From: Thalassospira profundimaris
Lineage (GTDB): Bacteria; Pseudomonadota; Alphaproteobacteria; Rhodospirillales; Thalassospiraceae
Direction: 5' to 3'
NCBI RefSeq assembly: GCF_003326675.1
Contig: NZ_JPWF01000006.1
Location: 186,001-250,000, forward strand
Length of the DNA: 64,000 nucleotides
Below, piece by piece: positions 55,240 through 64,000 of the stretch. Position numbers and translations under genes: made by a program. Below the pieces are notes generated by a model. It worked only from the letters and a program-made list of their open reading frames with translations. It was not told the origin of the DNA and made no database searches. Positions within the stretch are counted from its first letter, which is position 1, and the number at the start of each line of letters is the position of its first letter.

Positions 55240-56382
55240 TCACCGCATCTGCGCGATGCTCTTTCTGAACCGCATGGCGCTGAATGCAAAGAACGCGCTG
55301 GCGATGATGAAGACCAAAAGAAATTCCGGCCACACCACATCAATGCCCGCCCCGCGAAACAGGATGGCTTGCGCGTATTTCACGAAATGCGTTGATGGCG
55401 CGATCTGCATGATGTTCTGAAGCGTTTCGGGCATGCTTTCAATCGGTGTGGTGCCGCCCGAAAGCATCCGAAGCGGCAGGACCACAAGGATAAACAGCAA
55501 CCCGAATTGCGGCATGGATCGCGTCATGGTCGCCAGGAAAATGCCAAGCGCGGTGGCAAAGAACAGATACAGGATCGTACCCGCCATGAATAAAAGCTTC
55601 GATCCGATCACCGGCACCCCAAGGATCAGCTGAACCACGAATATCAGTGACAGCGTGCTGGCAATCAGGATGACAAGCCCGTTGGCCCAGACCTTTGCCA
55701 TCATGATTTCAAACGGATCAAGCGGCATCACCAGAAGATGCTCGATCGTGCCATGTTCGCGTTCACGAATTAATGCGGCACCCGAAAGAATGATCGACAG
55801 CATGGTAATGCCATTGATGATTTCCATGGTCGCAGTAAACCACGAACTTGTGGCGTTCTGGTTATAGGCATAGCGCGTGACGATCTGGGCTGCCTGTTCG
55901 CTATTGCGTCCGGCATAAGCCGATTTGCCACCAAGCCAGGCGGTAATTTCCTGTGCGATGATGTTGCTGACATAGCCTTGACCGATCCCGGCCTGCATCA
56001 TTGCCGTGGCATCGATATTAAGCTGCATTTCCGGGTTGCGTCCGCCAATCAGATCGCGCTCGAACCGGGGCGGAATGACAAGGACAAAGGTAAACTCGCC
56101 GCTATCCATCACCGCATCAATATCGCGTTCGTCAATCTGGACTGGCGTCTGGAAAAACGGGGGCAGGAACGAATCCCGGATGCGCAGTGAAATGGCCGAT
56201 CCGTCCTGATCTGAAATCGCAATCGATGCGTTATGCAAATCGTGCGAAAAGCCGGTCGCTGCATTATAGATTGCAAAGGAAAACGCCCAGCAGATCAGGA
56301 TCATCAAAACAATGTCACGCTTAAGGCTGTATAGCTCCTTGATGCCAAGGCGATAGATATTGCCAATCCGTCTTGCAAACAT
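55240..56382 (-). CDS. ABC-2 type transporter permease (YhhJ-like)
   Basis: This 380-residue ABC-2 permease has one N-terminal TM helix, a large periplasmic domain (about 45-180) and five C-terminal TM helices. The last block contains SGAALIREREHGTIEHLLVMPLDPFEIMMAKVWANG and PLRMLSGGTTPIESMP. It is the third gene of an export cluster with the RbbA-like fusion and a HlyD-family adaptor, spaced three bases after the former. Together they resemble the E. coli yhiI-rbbA-yhhJ and ybhGFSR systems, which export drugs or unknown compounds. No outer-membrane TolC-type gene is adjacent. Confidence 0.9.
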   Translation of the reverse strand: MFARRIGNIYRLGIKELYSLKRDIVLMILICWAFSFAIYNAATGFSHDLHNASIAISDQDGSAISLRIRDSFLPPFFQTPVQIDERDIDAVMDSGEFTFVLVIPPRFERDLIGGRNPEMQLNIDATAMMQAGIGQGYVSNIIAQEITAWLGGKSAYAGRNSEQAAQIVTRYAYNQNATSSWFTATMEIINGITMLSIILSGAALIREREHGTIEHLLVMPLDPFEIMMAKVWANGLVILIASTLSLIFVVQLILGVPVIGSKLLFMAGTILYLFFATALGIFLATMTRSMPQFGLLFILVVLPLRMLSGGTTPIESMPETLQNIMQIAPSTHFVKYAQAILFRGAGIDVVWPEFLLVFIIASAFFAFSAMRFRKSIAQMR

Positions 56383-56385
56383 CTC

Positions 56386-59175
56386 TTACGCCTCCTGCTT
56401 TTTCAAAAGCAGCATCGATATGATGCTCAGTGCCGGGAAGAAAATCGCAAGCTTGATCAATTCGGGATAAAGCTCGGCAAAGCCCAGCGCCTTGGTGAAT
56501 GTCCCCACACTGATCGACATGAAATGCGATGTCGGAATGATGGTCGAAAGGACGGCGGGTGCGCCGCTCAGCGTCGAGACCGGCTGCATCATCCCCGAAA
56601 ACATCACCGATGGCACCATGGTAATGATTGCGGTGCCAAAAAGCGCTGCGATCTGTGTGCTGGTAAAGGACGAGATCAAAAGCCCAAGTCCGGTGGTCGC
56701 AATCACAAACAGGATCGCACCAACCAGAAGCGTCAATCCATTGCCGCGCAACGGCACCTCAAACCAGAAAAGCGCCATCGCCGTCATCAGGACAAAGTTG
56801 ATCAGGCCCAGCCCGATATAGGGCAATTGTTTGCCCAACAGGAATTCAAGCTTGGAAACCGGCGTCACATAAAGATTGGTGATCGATCCCAGTTCCTTTT
56901 CACGCACCACGCCAACTGCCATCAGGACGGCCGGAATAAACATCAAAAGCAGGGCAATGACCGACGGCACCATGGCATAGATGCTTTTGAAATCCTGATT
57001 ATAGAGATACCGGGTTTCGATTTGGGCGGGCAGGGTGCTGGTGGTGCTGCCGCTTTTGCGAAGCGCGCTCTCGCTCAGATAGCGCTGATGGATACCTTCG
57101 ACATAGCCATGAATGGTTTCGGCGCGAAACGGCATGGTGCCGTCAATAAACGCCCCGATCTCCGGGCTGGCACCCCGGCCAACATCGCGCCCGAAGCCGG
57201 GCGGTATTTCAATGGCAAGGGATATGTCCCCCGAAAGCAATCGTGCCTCAAGATCGGCATTGCTGATCAGTGGTTCCTGTTCGCGGAAATACCGCGATCC
57301 CGAAAGGTTTTCGATATAGGTCCGGCTTTCGGGTGTCTGGTCACGATCCAGCACCGCATAGGTCAGGTTTTCGACGTCAAATGTAATCCCGTAACCAAAG
57401 ACCGGCATCAGGATCGCCGTCCCGATCAGGGCAAACATCAAACGGATCGGATCACGGATCAGTTCCATGGTCTCGCGCAGTGAATAGGCCCATAACCGCC
57501 GCGGGCTGAAGATCGATGCCTTTGCCGGTTTCCAGTGATCGGGCTGAATGTCATCCCCCGCAATCTGATCTGGCTCCGGTTCGGGGGCGTTTTCCTGTTC
57601 GCCGCTGGCTTCGACCAGATAACTGATAAAGGCTTCTTCAAGGGTTTCTGATCCGCGTCCCTTGGTGATTGCGTCGGGCGTGTCGCTGATCAAAACCTTG
57701 CCGGCATGCATAAGCGAAATGCGATCACACCGTTCCGCCTCGTTCATGAAATGGGTGGAAATAAAGATCGTCACACCCTGCTTGCGCGAAAGTTCGACCA
57801 GCAATTCCCAAAAACCGTCACGCGCCACCGGATCAACACCCGATGTCGGTTCATCAAGGATCAGGATTTCCGGGTCATGAATGATCGCAACCGCAAGAGA
57901 CAAGCGTTGCCGCACACCAAGGGGCAGGCGCTCGGCCAGATCATGGTGATATTCACCAAGCCCGAACCGTTCGGAAAGCTCGGCAATGCGCGGCTTGATC
58001 TGGTCATTTGGCAGGTGAAACAGCCTTGCATGCAGTTCAAGGTTCTGAAGAACCGTCAGCTCGGAATAAAGTGAAAAGGCCTGGCTCATATACCCGACCC
58101 GACGGCGAAGCTCGATATCCTGTCCGTCAACCGGCTTGCCAAAAAGCTCTGCCGTGCCTTCGGTTGCCGCCAAAAGCCCGGTCAGCATCTTCATGGTCGT
58201 GGTCTTGCCACAGCCATTTGATCCGAGAAACCCGAAAATCTCGCCTTTCTCGATGCGGAAACTGACATTGTCGACGGCGGTAAAGCTGCCAAATCGCTGG
58301 GTCAGATTTTCGGCAACAATGGCCGGTGTATCACCATGTTCGGTGCGCGGCGGAATGATCAGTTCATGATGCCCGCTGCGTTCTTCTTCGGGCAAAAGGG
58401 CGATAAAGGCGGCTTCAAGGCTGTCAGTGCCGGTACGGCCCAGAATGTCGTCGGCACTGCCGGTCGCAAGAACCTTGCCGTCATTCATCGCGATCAAATG
58501 ATCAAACCGGGCGGCTTCATCCATATAGGCGGTGGCGACAAGAACCGTCATTTCACGCCGTGTCTGGCGGATCGCATCAATCAGTTGCCAGAATTGCCGG
58601 CGCGACAGGGGATCAACCCCGGTGGTCGGCTCATCCAAAATCAGGATATCGGGATCATGAATAAGCGCACAGCAAAGACCAAGTTTCTGCTTCATCCCGC
58701 CCGAAAGCTTTCCGGCGGGGCGTTCGGTAAACGGCGCCAGTCCGGTCGCCCTGGTAAGGGATGCGATCCGCTCGTTGCGTTCGCGCTTGCCCTGACCAAA
58801 TAACCGGCCAAAGAAATCAAGGTTCTCGCGGATCGTCAAATCCATATAAAGGTTCTTGCCAAGTCCCTGCGGCATATAGGCAATCCGGGGCAGGGCCGCA
58901 TTGCGGTGCGTGCGGTCCCCCATTGATCCACCAAGCGTTTCAACCAAGCCATCCTGAACCTTGCGCGCCCCCGATATCAGGGCAAGGGCGGTGGATTTGC
59001 CCACACCATCCGGGCCGATAAAGCCCACGGTCTGTCCTGTCGGGATTTCCAGATTGATGTGATCAAGGGCCGTGACCTTGCCATAGTGATGGCAAACATC
59101 CTGCAGCCGCACGGCATGGGGGCTGTTTCCGCTCTGTCCGGTGCCGTGATCGGGGTGCGCTTCCACGCCCGCCAT
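56386..59175 (-). CDS. Fused ABC transporter: two ATPase domains plus ABC-2 permease (RbbA/YhiH-like)
   Basis: This 929-residue fusion has ATPase 1 (about 15-250; Walker [10 protein letters not shown], signature [12 protein letters not shown], Walker [13 protein letters not shown]). ATPase 2 follows (about 290-520; GSNGCGKTT, a divergent signature [24 protein letters not shown]). The C-terminal ABC-2 permease (about 560-929) has a TM helix, a periplasmic domain and five TM helices ([30 protein letters not shown]). The layout and length match E. coli RbbA (911 residues). RbbA was first described as ribosome-associated, but this context with HlyD and a second permease argues for efflux. Its start overlaps the hlyD stop by one base. 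Confidence 0.92.
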   Translation of the reverse strand: MAGVEAHPDHGTGQSGNSPHAVRLQDVCHHYGKVTALDHINLEIPTGQTVGFIGPDGVGKSTALALISGARKVQDGLVETLGGSMGDRTHRNAALPRIAYMPQGLGKNLYMDLTIRENLDFFGRLFGQGKRERNERIASLTRATGLAPFTERPAGKLSGGMKQKLGLCCALIHDPDILILDEPTTGVDPLSRRQFWQLIDAIRQTRREMTVLVATAYMDEAARFDHLIAMNDGKVLATGSADDILGRTGTDSLEAAFIALLPEEERSGHHELIIPPRTEHGDTPAIVAENLTQRFGSFTAVDNVSFRIEKGEIFGFLGSNGCGKTTTMKMLTGLLAATEGTAELFGKPVDGQDIELRRRVGYMSQAFSLYSELTVLQNLELHARLFHLPNDQIKPRIAELSERFGLGEYHHDLAERLPLGVRQRLSLAVAIIHDPEILILDEPTSGVDPVARDGFWELLVELSRKQGVTIFISTHFMNEAERCDRISLMHAGKVLISDTPDAITKGRGSETLEEAFISYLVEASGEQENAPEPEPDQIAGDDIQPDHWKPAKASIFSPRRLWAYSLRETMELIRDPIRLMFALIGTAILMPVFGYGITFDVENLTYAVLDRDQTPESRTYIENLSGSRYFREQEPLISNADLEARLLSGDISLAIEIPPGFGRDVGRGASPEIGAFIDGTMPFRAETIHGYVEGIHQRYLSESALRKSGSTTSTLPAQIETRYLYNQDFKSIYAMVPSVIALLLMFIPAVLMAVGVVREKELGSITNLYVTPVSKLEFLLGKQLPYIGLGLINFVLMTAMALFWFEVPLRGNGLTLLVGAILFVIATTGLGLLISSFTSTQIAALFGTAIITMVPSVMFSGMMQPVSTLSGAPAVLSTIIPTSHFMSISVGTFTKALGFAELYPELIKLAIFFPALSIISMLLLKKQEA

Positions 59176-60185
59176 TATTGCATGCTCTGACGAAGGGTGG
59201 CGTCATCGGGCACATTCGGGGTGAATTGCGGTGGCCAGTCATTGTGATCGGCCAGCATGATATAGGCCTCGCCGGGAAGGCCGGTTTTGACCCGCTTGAT
59301 ATGTTCGGCAAGCAATTCCCGATCAATGCGCACCTTGACCCGGAACATCAGCTTGTCACGCTCGGACCGCGTTTCGACCTCGCGCGGGGTGAATTGCGCA
59401 TCATCGGCAACAAACGATACCTTGGCCGGGATTACAAAGCCCTGTGCAGCATCAAGAAGAATGCGGGCTTCGTTGCCGACAAAGGCCAGGCCTGCCTGAC
59501 GGGTGGGCAGGAACACATTCATGTAAACATCACTCAGATCAATCATCGTGATCACCGGCCCGCCGCCCGACAAAACCTCGCCCGGTTCGGCAAGACGATA
59601 TTGCACGCGGCCATCACGCGGCGCTTTCAGGACCGCGTCATCAATCTGAACCTGAATACGTTTCAGTTCGGCCTCGGTCGCCTCGACATTGCGCTTGGCA
59701 CTGACAAGCTTTGCCTCCGATGCGCTAAGAGCTGCCTGCGCCACATCGCGGTCCGCCCGGCGCTGATCAACCTGTTCACGTGAAATATTGTTGTTTTTTA
59801 CCAATTCATTGGCGCGTATCAATTGCTGCTGGGCAAAGGAAAGCTCGCTTTTGCGCTGAACAATCAATGCCTCTGCCTCGGCAATGCCCTGTTCTGCCCC
59901 GGCAACCTCGGCGCGCGCACGCGCCTGACTGGCCATCAGTTCGGCAGTATCCATACGTGCCAGAACCTGACCGGCGCTGACCATATCGCCCTCGTCAACA
60001 AGGACTTCATCAACCCGTCCGGCATATTTGGTTGCAATGCGGATTTCTTCGGATTCAATCCGGCCATTGCCCGACGCGATATAGGATGGAAGTTCGGATT
60101 GCTGCGATTTCCAATAGGCAAAGCCGCCACCGGCCGCCACAACAATCACCACAAGAACAATCAGCACAGAACGCAGGTTCTTCAT
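59175..60185 (-). CDS. HlyD family periplasmic adaptor (membrane fusion protein)
   Basis: This 336-residue protein has an N-terminal TM anchor ([20 protein letters not shown], residues 5-24) and a split biotinyl-lipoyl domain ([20 protein letters not shown] and [27 protein letters not shown]). Between the halves is a long coiled coil (about 80-185), with beta-barrel sequence after. It should bridge the RbbA-like exporter to an outer-membrane channel. ATG 60185 has GGAGAATGGA before it. It is the first gene of the three-gene minus-strand operon. Confidence 0.92.
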   Translation of the reverse strand: MKNLRSVLIVLVVIVVAAGGGFAYWKSQQSELPSYIASGNGRIESEEIRIATKYAGRVDEVLVDEGDMVSAGQVLARMDTAELMASQARARAEVAGAEQGIAEAEALIVQRKSELSFAQQQLIRANELVKNNNISREQVDQRRADRDVAQAALSASEAKLVSAKRNVEATEAELKRIQVQIDDAVLKAPRDGRVQYRLAEPGEVLSGGGPVITMIDLSDVYMNVFLPTRQAGLAFVGNEARILLDAAQGFVIPAKVSFVADDAQFTPREVETRSERDKLMFRVKVRIDRELLAEHIKRVKTGLPGEAYIMLADHNDWPPQFTPNVPDDATLRQSMQ

Positions 60186-60347
60186 TCCATTCTCCGAGAA
60201 ACGGGGCCAGGGCAATTTGGCAAGGGATCTACAATCTCTGATCGTAATATCTGACCAGAGTTCGCTTACGCTTGCAATGTCCGATTTTCTGGAATGATCC
60301 TAAAGGGTTGTCCGCAGGTGTTCTTTGATGTTGCGCAAAGTATTTTA

Positions 60348-60560
60348 TTACACTTTCGGCTGGTTGCGATCTTCCATGAAATCGAGACTGACCGATGGGC
60401 TATCAAAGAATGTATCCCACAAATGATCGACCGAGATAATTTGACCGTTTGAGGCATTCGTAGCTATCTCGACGTTTTTTGTGTCGTTTGGTAAATCGAT
60501 TTCTTCCGGTGGTCGAGTAGCCGGATCGTTTTTATTTATGATTAAGGAGGTCTCTTTCAT
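60348..60560 (-). CDS. Orphan VapB-like (AbrB/MazE-fold) antitoxin
   Basis: This 70-residue protein has an N-terminal part resembling the swapped-hairpin AbrB/VapB fold (ATRPPEEIDLPNDTKNVEI where VapB has AVRLPKEFRF-type sequence). Its C-terminal tail, DHLWDTFFDSPSVSLDFMEDRNQP, is like the toxin-wrapping tail of VapB antitoxins (W...FF...DFM..RNQP). An AAAGGA ribosome-binding site lies seven bases before the ATG. No PIN-domain VapC gene follows in the 130 bases before hlyD, nor is one upstream. It may be a solitary antitoxin remnant or act on a toxin elsewhere. Identification is by motif memory. Confidence 0.55.
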   Translation of the reverse strand: MKETSLIINKNDPATRPPEEIDLPNDTKNVEIATNASNGQIISVDHLWDTFFDSPSVSLDFMEDRNQPKV

Positions 60561-60737
60561 CGGAATCCTTTCGGAAGAAAGCCAAGCCTGTAATCCAAAA
60601 TCTCAAAGTAATTTGTCTTGTCTGATGCTTTCTGTCGTTTTGATTGGATGAAATCCGGAAAACAATTTATGCGTTTTGTTGCCAATCTACTGCTAAATTA
60701 GGTTGTAATCCGGGATGGTTTGGAGAAGATTTGCAAA

Positions 60738-61517
60738 ATGATTACGAGGTCGAATGAAGTTACGCCATTGGTTTTTGGCGGAGCATTGCTTGGTGTTGTT
60801 TGTTTTGGCTTGCTCGTTGAAATCTCGTCAAGAACGAACTTGATGAAATGGGTTTACGATCATGAAACACTAGCAGCCGGTGTGTTGGGCGTGTTGGCTG
60901 CTGCTGTCACTGCTTTGCTGATATTATGGCAAATTCGACAGCAATATAAAGTAGTGAATGATGAGCGAGAAAGGCAACTTGTCGCAACTAAAAGCGCAAT
61001 GCCTTTGGTGATTGCTGGGCTACATGATATTTCCATAAAGTCATTTGTGACGTCTTTGGATATGTGTAAGGGGCGAAACATAAGCCCGGAGTTGCCTGAG
61101 CTGGATCCAACCTATGTTGAAGCCCTGAAAGTGTGCATAGAACACTCTGATCAAGCTCTACAGAAGTCCTTGTCTAAGTTTATTCGGGAGGTGCAAGTGC
61201 AACGATCTCGCCTAAGTCGGGCGATTTCGGAATACAAGCCTTGGCCTGTATATAAGGTTGCACAAAACCAATCTCAACAGAATGCGATAGCAGACAAAGC
61301 CGCAAGAACGAAAGGAGGTTATCTATACAGTTCTGCTTTGGTTGTGATGATGGTAGACGAACTTTGGCCGCAGGTTGGGCCGTTAGAGGGTGGCAAGGAA
61401 ATCGGCAGTAGAGCTAGCAGAATTGAAAATCTATTCATTTTTCAAGGTAAAGAGCCCCCGGAAAATTGGCCTTTGTTCATTGGGCACTTTCAGCGCACAG
61501 CCGACCAGTTTCATTAG
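60738..61517 (+). CDS. Two-TM membrane protein of unknown function
   Basis: I do not recognise this protein of about 259 residues. Two TM helices are clear (PLVFGGALLGVVCFGLLVEI and LAAGVLGVLAAAVTALLILW). A charged coiled-coil-like segment (IRQQYKVVNDERERQLVATK) and a cytoplasmic domain of about 170 residues follow. The arrangement resembles small membrane proteins seen in accessory or defence loci, but no catalytic motif is visible. Start ATG 60738 has GGAGAAG about nine bases upstream; TTG 60720 is an alternative. The gene is A+T-richer than its surroundings, as is the neighbouring antitoxin gene. Confidence 0.7.
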   Translation: MITRSNEVTPLVFGGALLGVVCFGLLVEISSRTNLMKWVYDHETLAAGVLGVLAAAVTALLILWQIRQQYKVVNDERERQLVATKSAMPLVIAGLHDISIKSFVTSLDMCKGRNISPELPELDPTYVEALKVCIEHSDQALQKSLSKFIREVQVQRSRLSRAISEYKPWPVYKVAQNQSQQNAIADKAARTKGGYLYSSALVVMMVDELWPQVGPLEGGKEIGSRASRIENLFIFQGKEPPENWPLFIGHFQRTADQFH

Positions 61518-61536
61518 TCTAGTAGTTCCTTGATTT

Positions 61537-61845
61537 TTATACTTCAAGATCAAACACCACCAACCCCGCCAAACCACCGTCAAGCATCCCGACCAGTTGC
61601 CCGCCAAGTTTCTGATGTTCGGGATGTTCAAGATAGGCGTCGCGTGATGCGGCATCATCAAAGTCGATGCAGAACCCGTGGCGGAAACCCTGTTCAAGGT
61701 TTTCCGGGCTGACCGATATGCCGCCGTCAAAGCCCCGCATGCCGGGAATAAGGGTGCCAAGATTGGCAAGGGCATCAAACAGGGACGTGATGTCATCCTG
61801 TTTGATGCCCGATTGGAATTTGACCAGAACGATATGGCGGATCAT
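61537..61845 (-). CDS. Dabb (stress-responsive A/B barrel) domain protein
   Basis: This 102-residue single-domain protein matches the Dabb family: MIRHIVLVKFQSGIKQDDI at the start, then FRHGFCIDFDDAASRDAYLEHPEHQKLG near residue 65. It forms dimeric ferredoxin-like barrels. Family roles range from stress response in plants to small-molecule cyclases and degradation enzymes, so no reaction can be named. ATG 61845 has AAAGGTC upstream. It follows dgdA on the same strand with a 77-base gap and may be co-transcribed. Confidence 0.85.
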   Translation of the reverse strand: MIRHIVLVKFQSGIKQDDITSLFDALANLGTLIPGMRGFDGGISVSPENLEQGFRHGFCIDFDDAASRDAYLEHPEHQKLGGQLVGMLDGGLAGLVVFDLEV

Positions 61846-61922
61846 GACAAGACCTTTGTGAAGGTTGGCTTTGCCTGATTTCACCTTTGTTTCGTCCGGT
61901 CTGTCAACTGATGTGAAGGTGA

Positions 61923-64000
<2,078 letters not shown>

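Overview
This window looks like a stretch of chromosome from a marine alphaproteobacterium of the Rhodospirillales, probably Thalassospira or a close relative. That placement is inferred from moderate G+C, the yebC-ruvCAB-ybgC-tolQRAB-pal-cpoB-tilS-ftsH-folP gene order, an mmgR-type small RNA and the protein sequences. No 16S gene is present to confirm it. Genes are densely packed and most transcription units end in recognisable intrinsic terminators.

Layout. 1-1140: the 3' part of a probable 6S RNA, then a YmdB-like metallophosphoesterase. 1160-8520: three tandem minus-strand methyl-accepting chemotaxis proteins with near-identical signalling halves and divergent periplasmic halves. 9000-22920: a long plus-strand housekeeping block (yebC, Holliday-junction ruvCAB, the Tol-Pal envelope system, tilS, ftsH, folP) closed by a terminator. 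23050-27960: a two-component module (OmpR-type regulator and two 7TM sensor kinases) lying between folP and glmM, which are usually adjacent. One kinase has a degraded ATP-binding domain. 28200-33110: glmM, thiD, a DinB-like protein, a small secreted protein, an AEC carrier and a GmhB-like phosphatase. 33130-35700: a TPR protein with a GT41 (O-GlcNAc-transferase-like) C-terminus, and a leader with an orphan terminator and a CRP-like site. 35700-40550: ilvD, alanine dehydrogenase with a divergent Lrp/AsnC regulator, and a TetR regulator.

40570-48860 is a nitrogen and amine region: a putrescine ABC transporter (potF, potGHI), a glutamine-synthetase-like gamma-glutamylpolyamine synthetase, and a divergent dgcN-dgcA pair for D-glutamate catabolism. 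Together these fit scavenging of polyamines and D-amino acids. 49300-51200: a diguanylate cyclase and an 800-base gene-free stretch with an mmgR/suhB-type small RNA behind a palindromic promoter. 51200-53660: an unknown membrane protein, a GNAT acetyltransferase and an N-formylglutamate amidohydrolase. 53880-55240: two identical tRNA-Val(GAC) genes followed by a foreign-looking DUF4238 gene. 55240-60190: an RbbA/YhhJ/HlyD-type ABC export system. 60340-61520: an A+T-rich islet with an orphan VapB-like antitoxin and an unknown membrane protein. 61530-64000: a Dabb-domain protein, 2,2-dialkylglycine decarboxylase (dgdA) and its divergent LysR regulator (dgdR), cut by the window end.

The most interesting leads are the active/degenerate kinase pair set into the folP-glmM locus, the GT41-like TPR protein with its attenuator-like leader, perfect CRP-type palindromes, the palindrome at the potF promoter, and the mmgR-like RNA. 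I found no CRISPR array, prophage or insertion sequence.
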